A DNA stretch of 64,000 nt from Cristatella mucedo (taxonomy: Eukaryota; Bryozoa; Phylactolaemata; Cristatellidae): assembly GCA_009760855.2 (NCBI GenBank), contig WPIO01000003.1, positions 14,419,501 to 14,483,500 on the forward strand, read 5' to 3'. Position 1 is the stretch's first letter; the number at the start of each line of letters is the position of its first letter. The notes below the pieces were generated by a model, which was not told the DNA's origin, ran no database searches, and saw only the letters and a program-made list of their open reading frames with translations. The position numbers and the translations under genes were made by a program. Positions 35,408 to 47,400 of the stretch are shown piece after piece.

Positions 35408-38400
35408 CTCTCTCGCGCCAATATTGTCAAGATCTTCATCCTCCCTATCGGCGATACTACTCAGGCGAGCACTGGCGCCGCGATTCCGGACCTCCAGCAT
35501 TATCTATTCTGACCAGCGGGTGACAATGAAATTCCCGGGATATGTTTCCAAGAACTTGCAGACCAGTTCTATTGTGCTGTTAAGAACATCATTGCTAACA
35601 CCTCTTATATCGTAATTATGGCCAACGGCAGTTTCAGATTGCGTCGACATGATTCTGACGGTGCAGCTCCTGAATAATGTCAACGACGTTTTCGACCTGG
35701 AAGCGCCATATTTTTTTTAGCTATCCGCAAACTAAATAATTAATTGCGATTCTATTTGCGGAAATTCGGTAACTTGGGTTACCACTATCGGGCTCATGTA
35801 CTAGTTTAACCGCGAAGAAGCTCGTCCCCCGGCTCTCTACCAGTAGACTGTGTGATGCAGTGCTGCGATGCGGTTAAAACACAGGCGGCCAAAACTGGGT
35901 GCTGAAAGCAACAGTTTATTGTGGACCTGTTGGTAGTGGTTACGCGCCGGCGAACGTGAGCACTGGACCGACGGAGAACTGCGTGAGGACTCCCGAAGCC
36001 CTACTGCAATAAGCCACCAAACGCCTGCAGTGGTCCCGTCACCGAAGGCGGCGCTACAGAACCTCAAGATATGAGCAGCTAACTGAGTAGCCGGCAGAAC
36101 ACAATCGCGCAGTCTAAGTTGCGCTTAGCTGTTCGTCGCCGTAGGTTCGTCTCTCGTGCTCTCGAAGCGTAGTCTCGCATCGACTCCCCAAGCTACAGCC
36201 CTAAGCTCCGTCAGTCCTATCGTTTATACTCTCTCTCTATGCCCTCTTGACCTTGAGGATAGCTGCTATTGTTTTTCGGACTCGAGCTCTCCGTGTCCTT
36301 CCTCGGCCTAATTCTTCTTGGCTGGTCCTTGGCTAGTCCTTGGCCAGTCCTTGGCCAGTCCTTGGCCAGTCCTTGGCCAGTCCTTGGCCAGTCCTTGGCC
36401 AGTCCTTGGCCGGTCCTTGGCCGGTCCTTGGCCGGTCCTTGGCCGGTCCTTGGCCGGTCCTTGGCCGGTCCTTGGCCGGTCCTTGGCCGGTCCTTGTCCG
36501 GTCCTTGTCCAGTCCTTGTCCAGTCCTTGTCCAGTCCTTGTCTAGTCCTTGGCTAGTCCTTGGCTAGTCCTTGGCTAGTCATTGGCTAGTCCTTAGGCCG
36601 GCCAGTCGTCGGGCCGGCCAGTCGTCGGGCCGGCCAGTCGTCGGGCCGGCCAGTCGTCGGGCCGGCCAGTCGTCGGGCCGGCCAGTCGTCGGGCCGGCCA
36701 GTCGTCGGGCCGGCCAGTCGTCGGGCCCGCCAGTCGTCGGGCCGGCCAGTCGTCGGGCCGGCCAGTCGTCGGGCCGGCCAGTCGTCGGGCCGGCCAGTCG
36801 TCGGGCCGGCCAGTCGTCGGGCCGGCCAGTCGTCGGGCCGGCCAGTCGTCGGGCCGGCCAGTCGTCGGGCCGGCCAGTCGTCGGGCCGGCCAGTCGTCGG
36901 GCCGGCCAGTCGTCGGGCCGGCCAGTCGTCGGGCTGGCACCTTGAGCAACGGTAGTGGGCGGATTAGCCAGTACGCGGACTGGCCAGTCCGCCCGCTACC
37001 GTTGCTCTAGGTGTCCTAGTCAGACCCACTAAGGCAAGGGCTAATATCGCTGCTAGCCTGAGAGCTGCCCCTGTGCACTAGTCATTTCCTAGCTGACTAG
37101 CTGTACTAAGATTCAAAGGTTAAGACTCCCAAGTATGCATCTAGTGCCATGTATTACCTTCTCTTTAACTAACTGACCCATCTGTAAAGGTGTGGCAGGT
37201 TCACTCTCGTAAAGCAATAATAACGATTGTGATAATAATAACAATAATGCACTTGATAAAGCGCCCTCAGAGAACTTTATCTCTTTCTAGGGGCTTTACA
37301 ATTTCTGCAAAGGAAATCAATCATATGCCCCTCTCTGTTATTCGACTGTTAAAGCCAGGTGCTCTCTCCCTCTCTCTCTCTCTCTCTACAGGTCTTTCGC
37401 CATGAAGCTCTAGAAGTTCATTCTTGACGGTTTATTTATTAACTTTTTATTTTCTCATATCCATTAGCTTCTAATTGCTTCTGCATCTGTACTAGTTTCA
37501 CGACTATGTACTTCTACTGTGAACTTCTCTTTGTTGCTTGAAGCATATGTTGCTGTCTACCACAGTGAAAGTCACTCGAGCTCAATCTATTTAGCTCCCT
37601 CATGTAATACTCAGCTGGTCATCAAGTTCATCTCTTTTATGTGACAATGCTGGCAACAGAAAAATGGCATATTACTGGAGCTGATTTCTACCCCGGTCTT
37701 TTGTTGTTATTTATTTGCATTCTCATAGTTTGATTAATTTACGGTGTGCTTGGCCGTGCTGAGCAGCATGAGCTGTATGTGTGCTTTTCTCCAGCACTGT
37801 AGTATGTGGAACACGATTCAAGTGAAAGCTCGCGTCAACCTCCCTGTCTATAGGCATCTGACATATATATCCCAAGTCCTTGGTGTGGCAAAAGGAGGCA
37901 TTTGAAAAATGCCGGTAGCAGCTTTGCCAGAGCCTGTGCAGACGACATCGACCATCGCTGCTGTTTCTAAAGCGCATCCTCTTATCATTATCACCATCCA
38001 CAGGACTTGGGTTGATGCTCACATGGCTTCTTATAAGTGAGAGCAGTATCTTGATAGGAATATGTAGAGTAGGGATTTAAAAGAAGCACACACTTGCCAA
38101 TCATGCCGATGTAGCTTCGGCTTGGAAGAAATGTAGGCAGATATTTTACCCCGTAGAACGAGTGGTTAGACCTGCCACTAGCAAATGTTGTGATGAACTT
38201 CTAGTATAGTGAGCTCATTTCGTGGTTTTTAGATCTTAGATCCCTAGTGCGTGTTAGAAAGATTCAAGATCCGAATCAAATAAGTTAATGTAACTCTCAA
38301 TATATAATCATTAAATATATGCGCATTCCCTAAGGTAGGTCCTTAGATTTGGGAAAATACAAATGTGAGCTGTGTGAACTAAATTCCTGCTAGATTGCAT

Positions 38401-41400
38401 CACTAAAATTAGGAGATACATTCTCGTGGATTTTATGAAATTTGGTATGCAGTCTACTATTTAGCAAGATTGATTACCACAATTCGTAAGTTAAAGTTTC
38501 AATATGGAAATTGCAGATCTCTTACCACTAGTGACTTATCTTTCCAATTCACAATTTTGCATGTTTTAAAAGTTATATGTTCAAGTTAGTTCTGTGTTAA
38601 CTAGAGGGGTTCAATTCTAATCATGGTCAATCTTTTCTAGGCCACCTGCTTTTCTGACTCAATGCCTCATTACACTAATTCTCTTTGACCTGCTCTGGTT
38701 CCCTATCAAGCTCCAGACTCCAGTGTCCTATCACTCACTTTTAGGCTCTTCCGAATTTCTTCTCTGAATAGCATACAGGCAGTCCTCTGCTTTTGCTTTG
38801 TGCCACTGGCTCCTCTCATAATGGTCATTTACATGTGCCAAAGACTAAGCCAAAATCTTGTGGGCCCTACATTTCTGCACAGCTAAATGATTGATTTACC
38901 GACGACAATACTATCACTAGTATCTCTTGTATCACTGACTTGTATCATCCCTGGCTTGCAGGTGCAACAAATTACTGCTATCAAGTGCACATCCATGCGA
39001 AATTGACTGTGCAAAGCTCCAATTTCGGTTGCATTTAATAGTACGCGATATTTCATGGGTATCAGCATGATTTCGACCGTTGTGCTGAGTTTTCTTGTGA
39101 AAATGAACTGAAAAGACCCAGATCAATGCCGGGCCTTTGCTGGCCATTGCATGAGAACGTGCTCGCTCATTAGAATGCAGTTTTGTTGGTACACTCACAG
39201 TGCAGTGTAACTTCTTCAGTTACGATTAGTTTTTTCGTAGCCTGGATTGCTGTTGTTGCAGCAACTCACCAAACCCCTGATTTGCAGACATTTAAATTGA
39301 AGCTAAAAGCACACACATGTGCCTTACTGCGTTGGCTTTGTCTGTTTGCATTGTCCTTGGTGTGCTTATGCATGCTGCAATCGTGCGCGTCATCTTATCG
39401 GTAACCAGTCAATGAGTATAATTTACCGCCTATATTGAATCCCAAGAAAGATATTGCATGCTCTCAGGGTGCTGTGCAAACACTTTATTTTCATTATTGT
39501 TAAGAGTTGTGGTTGAATCAGGACACACTATTACGAACCAGGAACAGTGCTGTTGTAAACGAGGCAGTGCAGATATTGGTGTCGTTTGGCTGCAGCCCTG
39601 CAGCCAAAGCCGCATTGGTATGACCCAGTGGTGTTAGTGGTGCATAGACTTTAATTTATTTTAAAATAAGTATTTTTAAATGTTTTAAAGTGCACCCAGG
39701 TTTCGAGGGTATTTTTAATATTGTTTATATAAAATAAAGTAATTAAAAGAGGACGGGTAACATCAAAGCAGTGCATGCGTCTTGAGCTAGGAAAATATGA
39801 GGAGCAAGTCGCCATCGCGTTTAACTCGTCTCAGCTCAAGTGAGTTCTTTCCAAGAAGTGCACGTTCACGTAATCAGATCTTTTGGCTGCAACCAGTTCC
39901 ATCAAATACTAGAACGTCCAGAAGAAACTGCAGCAGCAAGAAGAGGAGAAATGGAGGGGTGTGGGGAAGGAAATGACGAGGAACATAATGGTGCCGGCGA
40001 TATTCAGGATCAATTCCAGCTCGCTGACAAGCCGGGGAGCATTCTGGTGCAATATTTGGGGGCGAGCAGTTGGAGGTAATTGTCATAAGAGAAGCAAATT
40101 TCACTTAAATAGAATTTTCTTTTAACATTTTAAAACATTTACAATTTATTTTAAAATGCCGGCAATGCTCCACAAATATTAACGAAACACTAGTTAAGGT
40201 GCTCGCTCTGACAAAGGTCAAGGTGAATGCATTTGATGGCAATGTCGTGGGCTCGAGCCCGGTGGCATATGTTAAGCACCTGAATATAGATATATATATA
40301 TATATATATATATATTTACAATGAAATATATATATATATATTTTTTTTCAATATAAGAGATGGAAATCGGCAGCCGTGAATTGTTTTCCATGGATGTTAG
40401 TCGGACCTTTCCTTTGTATTTCTGACGCTTGCAAATTCCCGAGGCAAAAGTGACATTAATATTCGGTTTCAAGGAACATGTGTTACGCCTGCATGCGGTC
40501 TTCAGATGTATCTTTAAACCATGTAGGCCTGACCAGATTCTTGTATATGCAAGACATTTATCTTCTTAAGCTGCTCGAAAATTATTTCTTTTTGGTTGAT
40601 GTATAAGTAATGCCTGATGGTGCCGACGATCTTTGCACTTTTAGGAAATCCTGCTGCTCAATATAATTGGACTCAGAATGGTCTGATAATTCGTATTGCT
40701 TCGTCAACAGGTGCACTGATATTGCCATTTGTTAACCTGACCTCTAATGGAGCATATGTCTGTACAGCGTACAACAGTGCAGGGCGTACAGCATCAGAAA
40801 TGTGCAACATATCCGTGTTTGGTAAGATAAGTGGAATTTTAATTGCAAACCAGTTGTAATGAAATTAAAATTTTTATTTCCATAACATTTTCTTTCCTTC
40901 GCGTAGGGCATCGCAGTAGGAATATAGCTGTCATCTCACATTCACTGTTCTGATTTTGCCATTCCTTGCAGACCAGCTTATCCACCAGTCGCATGCTCAT
41001 CTGAATATGCTTTTTTTAAAATCTTATGGTTCATGCATCGGCGCCTGCCCCGCAACAGCAGCAGCGGCGATATTTTATTCCTGTTGTTTATTGAGCATGC
41101 TACCATTAGCCGTTCGATCGTGCTTCTTTTGCCGTAATTGTAAAGCGCCCAGAGAGAGATTGAGTTCTTTGAGGGCGCTTTAGCAAATGCATTATTATTA
41201 TTATTTTTATACTGATCGCAGCCATGTGGTCAGTGTTACGATCAATTCCTGTTGTCAGCTCTTTTGCTGCCTGGCAAATCTATGTACAGTATATATGCTT
41301 TCAATTTAGAGCATGTCTTGGAATTCGCTAAGCAGGGCTAAGCCTTCATAGAGAGATGCCTATGCTGGACCCTGCTTGAGTCGGGAAATCGTAGTAACCA

Positions 41401-44400
41401 GCGTGCCCCATTTGGGATTTGCCACTGTGATTCAGGGGGTCAGCAACTCCGTTCTTCACTAAATCTGTGCACTCTTTCCATAGAGTCATGCCTACCCAGA
41501 ATTAGCGTTTCCTACCAAACTTCGAAAAACTTATGGCAAAACTGTGCTGTGAGGGTGATATACATATTGTCCGCAAAACCGGCTAATGACTGATGTTTTT
41601 CAATTCCTGTTGTCACTTCTACCTTGCTCCTCACTTTGTAATATTTAAATGCATAGATACCTTGATAAATAGCTCAGAAGGTAAGGTGCTTGCCCTTAAC
41701 GACCGAGGTCGTAGGTTCAAATCCTGCAGTGGGCGATTCTTTATTGCCAACTGCAAGCGGTGGTGATACCCGTCATGGCTCTTCGGCCTCTGTACAAATA
41801 ATGCTGTTAAATCAGCTAATATTTATTTTATTCATCCCAGTGCTTACATACCTAAAACACTAGGTTTATGACTAGGGCTGCTTTGATAATCAATTCATAT
41901 CCCTGGGTTACTAAGGTGATGTCGAATGGCGAAAAATGAGCTTGTTCTGAAAAATTAAGGATCTTATTTTTTAGTGACTTGATGCCTATACGGCTGCTAC
42001 AGCATTTACTCCATGCCGAAACAGACAAGTAATTTAGATAGCTGCAATCTGGCCAGCTCCAAGCCCTGAGAAATGCTTCTAAAAGTAATTATGATCCACT
42101 CGAATTTGGATCTCAGTGTATGGTGACATTTATATAGCATGCGATTTATTCTTTTTAATGGCAGCAGCTCGTTTTACTGGAAATTAAATGCGCACTTACT
42201 TGCCCAGCTTGTCTGGTTGGATCTATTGGTAGTACATGTGTTGCTTTATCTGTAAACACTTGTGGAGTTCTAGCATTTATGTACTCCATTAAAATCACAC
42301 GGGAATTAAGATGGTGGTGATTGCCTAGTTACCAGTGTTTTCTTTTTCAAACATGCACAGCAAAGAAGTAATTCTCCAGTAATCATTAAATTAATTGACT
42401 ACTCTTATTCCCTCTATAATCGAGGCAAACGACCTTATAAGATGCTCTTCCGACGTGGAAACGTTTTTAAAATGAAGTTGGGTAGTTAGCATTATGAGTT
42501 CCTCATTCAAACCATGGAATTTATAGTCAGTACAATTGTCTCTGTTCTCTAATTAATCATGTAGGGTAACAGCCACTTTCTAGTCTCCAGTTGAATCTTA
42601 TGAGAAAGCAAGTGGTGAGATTCCAACAACCATGGGCATCGTTTCATTATGTAGCCTTGCTCATGCATGACATTAATTGCGGTCTCCAGCCCGAGTGTAA
42701 CAAGCAGCAAGTTATTCCTCAGTAGCTAGATAGAAAGATTAGCCTGAATTAGCACCCTAGTTTATATAGTATAAAAAGAGCCTCAAAGGTTATCACTACC
42801 ACTAGCAGTGGGCAATAAAGGATCGCCCATGGGCATGACTTGAACCCATGGTCGTGAAGAGTACTAACACAACCACTAGCTCTTTGCCATTATTCATTTT
42901 AATTGAAGTAGAACAATATCAGCCTTGAGCCTCCGGTGAAAATCTCGGAATTTCTTGAAAAGGAAAACGCCTAATTGCACTAGCCGATGATTCCTTGTAG
43001 TGCTGGATGTATATCGTTAAGGCTGCCTTCAGTTCGTGCCCCCTTGTTCTTGAACAGTGTGTAAGAAAATGTACCCAGTATCCAAAAATTCGGCTTGCAT
43101 ACATTGGATTCCCAAACAACTTTTCATGTAAAGCATAGCGTATTGCTATGCTTCTTAAAATAAGGTAAGATACACTATAAGTTGTCGTGATTATCCTTTA
43201 AAGCCACAAGATCGTGAAATTCGCGCGAAGTCGAGGCAATGCTATGTGTGGCCAAGGGTTTCCATAGGCGTTTATTGCAAGTACTGACTGGCCTTGGGCA
43301 CACGTGCATGTCGATTGGCCTTGCCGGTGCCTGCTGGGTTGTAGCAGCTGTCGTTGCAGCAGCTAGCCTTGGCTCCGGTAGACCCACACGAATGAAAGTT
43401 TGCTTGCTAGATTTATCTTTGCGGCATACATGGTTCAAACACTTTGAACCCCAAAACTCAAACATATGTGAGAATGGGGCAGCTAGAACTCAGTCGACAG
43501 ATTCGAGTCGACCTCATCCTGCCAAGACTAGATAGACAGCATAGTCAGTAGCTGAGCTATGCGGGCGGTGTTCAGGTGAGGTTGTGCCAGTACTTCGCTG
43601 AAAGTATTGATTTAAATATACTAGTTATATCGTAGACTCTGGGTGACAATTGAAGTCGCAATGTACCCTGTCACTATGTAGGAATGCTAAGTCACAGAGG
43701 CGGCTGGCTAATAATAATAATAATAATGCACTTGATAAAACGCCCTCAGAGAACTCAATCTCTTTCTAGGCGCTTTACATTTGCTGCAAGGGGAAACGCG
43801 ATTGAACGGTGAGTAATATCATGCTTGATAAACAACATGAATTACATGGTTAGGGGTGACATGCTCAGGGTCAGCATGCAAGTGTGGTTAGTGGCAGCAT
43901 GCACAATGTCAGCACGTATAAGCATATGAAGAACGAATCACAGGGACTCACTAAATGCCTTCCTAAATAGGTGTGTTTATAAGTTTTTTAAATGTGGTCA
44001 AGTCAGGAGATGTTCTGACACAAGTCGGGAGTGAGTTCCAGGCTTTGGGAGCATTCCAACTTAATGCATGGTCTCCAAAGGATTTGAGGTTCGCACGAGT
44101 TGTTACTGGAGTGACGCATCCCAGTGAATTGTTGGTGCTGCAGTCTGTTTGGTACGATCTCGCCACTGGTTTCCTGCAGCCTTCGCACTTGGCAAACACT
44201 ACCAGCCCACCAAACGACTATGCGCTTCAGTCGAAACAGCCTGTGGCACATGTGAAGTGCGAATTTATTTCTTTAATGATGTGGTTTGATGCCAGCTTTG
44301 ATCTATCAATAGCAATTTTTCTGTAGTCCGTTTTCTAGGCAGTCTCACTCTAGCCAAGGGGAGGCTGAAGTGTATTAGTCAAGCTATAACACTATAATGT

Positions 44401-47400
44401 CAGACATAGTGTTTGCCAAGTTGTCCAAAGTAACTTCTTGTTCCAAATGGAAAACAAGGCAGATGGTGGCCATCCGACCTACTAGTGGCCAATGTTGCTC
44501 TTACAGGGGTAATTGCTGTGGTTAGTAGAGCTAGCACCAGAAACATGTGGCTAGACGGCTATATGGCACACTCTGTGGTTGCACTTTTGAAAAAGACTTC
44601 TATTTAGTGAAAGTAAGTTACTCATTTTCAGGGCGAGTGCACATGTTGCTCTCTTTGATGCCTTATTATTAGTACACTTATACCTGATCAAATCTGTCAG
44701 ATTTTAGTACACTGTTAAATGCAGCTTCCTGTATAACACAGAATTAAACCCATCGGCCCTGGTGAGTGACAGCATGCACCTCTACTGCTTCCTTTTGACT
44801 AAATCTATTGTGCGAATGCTTCTCCAATATCTGAGCTTTTTTCTGCCCATTGCTGCATCAAGCTAAGCTGGATGATTTGCTTTTGTTAGCTGTTGGTATT
44901 GCTTCTCTTCAGTTGTGATGACACACTGGGTAAGGTGGTTGCAGGTGGGCTCAAATCCTTTGGTGGGCAATCCTTTATTGCTGCTGTGAGCAGTGGTGAT
45001 AGCCATAAAGGCTCTCCTGCTGCTATACTATGCAAAAGAGGCTGTTAAATCAGCTAGTAGTTTATTACGAGCTGTAAAGCATCTGAATAGAGATTAATTA
45101 GTGCTATGGTGTCATACATAAGACTTATTGTTATTATTATTATCAGTATAATTATTGTCAATGGCTATTAATGGCTGTTGTGCTGCAACTGATGAATTAG
45201 CTGGCAAATTTTATTTCAGACAACTTATTCTCTTTGCTGGCATGTGATTCACTTTTTCTCGTGATGTAACCGTGTTTACCTCTATGACCTGCTGCTTTGC
45301 CTTGACAGTTCATGAACAATCACGATTTGCAGAATTCATTTATTCGTTCCATTATATTGTAGTCGCTCATCGGCTGATCCATTCATGGTGCTCATGATAT
45401 GAGCATTTATCTAATGTCATGAGTAGGAGGTATCTGTGCATTATCCGATGCATATTATTTGTTGATTAGTATCTGTAACTGTAGTACCGACATGCTATTC
45501 GACTGCACCTGTCAGCATTGGTGGCTTAGCTACTGCATGGAGATCTGGCTTTTAGCATGCTTCTTACAATACCTTCTTGGTTAGACTGCCCGAGGCATGT
45601 TTCATTCCATCAGTGGCAGCATTTCTCAGTAGGAGCACTTTCAGTCGTTTCGGTTTGATCTCCTTGGCTGGCCAAGTAAGGCTGTGGGCTTTTTGAGCTT
45701 CAGTTACTCTAATGTTACTCTAAAGTTACTCTAATGTCAGATGATGTGCGTGGCTGCATGTGTAGACGAATTTTGGTTTTGTGGCAAGCCTTGACACCAT
45801 GTCTTGGCATTGGTGTTGACAAGTGCTTAGTGATAGACGCATGTCGATCACCTGTGCTGCTCTTGCTTAGCATGCTGCATGCTCAGGAACATGCTCGTTT
45901 TGCTGTGATTTGCATAGCAATGGTTGAGCACGGGACCTGCATAGTCGTTGCTTCACCCATGCAATTTAGGCACGATGCTTGAGCATGTCCACAAAGTAGG
46001 CATTGTCAAGGCTGGCATGTTTGCCACATGTTTTATTCGTATCAGTCGTCAGATGCAGGTTTGATAATCTCATTTCTATCTACATGCTTTTTTTGTAGCT
46101 AAACCGTTGATTGCTCGTGGTTCACCAACTACTGTGGGTTACATTGGAAAGCCGGTCAAGTTGGCTTGCTCAGCGTATGGCAACCCTCTGCCGACTATTA
46201 TGTGGACGAAAAACATGTCTGCATATTCTAGCTGGAATGTCACAACTATCAGCAGTGCAATATTCACTGCAAACAGCTCTTTACTTATAGCCAGCCTTAG
46301 TCAGGATGGCTATGGAACATATACATGCTTTACCAACAGCTCCTATGGCAACGACTCGTCATCAATCGACGTTATTGCGCCGTGTGAGTTGCAGCATCAT
46401 ACGTTATCTTCCGTGAAGGCTTATGCATTGCCACTGCTGCTTTGTATGTGTTACATACGATAAAGCTTGTTAGCCTCGTTAAATTACATGCAAGTTCCTT
46501 TTGTTAGCCTATTCCACCGAACCTCACCTGATCTAGGGCATTCCAAATCCCAATCCCCCATAATTTGAACTCATCTGTAGTAATCTCACGACAGGTGTGG
46601 AATGGTTGAGTGACATTTTCGAAAGAGAAGCCCCTCTTCCGATGTGCGTCATAACATTGAGAGCTTTAGTCCACCTCAAACTTCTTTCTTCACAATTAGT
46701 CGTAGTAGTCGATACTACTATAGTTTGCAGAACTATCTGGTATTTGTGAACAAGCAGCAAATCAATCAGTTAATCGTGTGACTTCTGGTATCCCAACACA
46801 GTTTTTAGCGATAAGAATTTTGAATTCCCGTGACATGGCTTAGCCGTGACACCTATGGGCAAGAAGGCCATCAATAGATTCCAGGGCGGATGCTGTCATG
46901 TTAGGGATGGACTCCCTGATCTTGTCTATTTCGTTGACAAAGAAGCTAGAGAAGCGATCAGCTGGATCATCAGAAAAATTACTAGGTAAGGAGCTAACTT
47001 GGGAGCGGTTAAGGAAATGGTTGATCGTCGACATCAGCATTTTTGGATTGTGCATCTGTGATTTAATAATGTTTTTATAGAAGCTAAACTTGGCCTTTGC
47101 TAGGATAGATTGGTACGATCTACAGTAGTCCTCGTATGCCTCTTGATGGACAGTTAGTCCTGATCTTTTGTATGCTTTATCAAGCTTGCGCTCAGTAGAC
47201 CTAGGTAGTTTAATGTCCGTGTTAAACCATAGGCCGTCTGGGCGAAGGCGCACAGTGCGCTTACTCAGAGGTGCAAACTCGTCGAGCATGTGAGGTAATG
47301 TCGTGTTTTAGTAATCTCGGCAACAAAATGACAAAATGCCTTAAGCAATCTAGGCTATCTATCTTTTTTATGCAAATGACATACAGCTGCTTCTGTGCTT

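Noticed and set aside
36596-36931. CRISPR-like regularly spaced array
   Set aside because: There are no unique spacers between repeats. It is a head-to-tail minisatellite in a eukaryotic intron.
36269-36949. Five overlapping open frames of 75-124 codons on both strands
   Set aside because: The 11-bp and 16-bp repeat units contain no stop in these frames, so any array stays open. The shared reading on both strands shows that it is arithmetic, not a gene.
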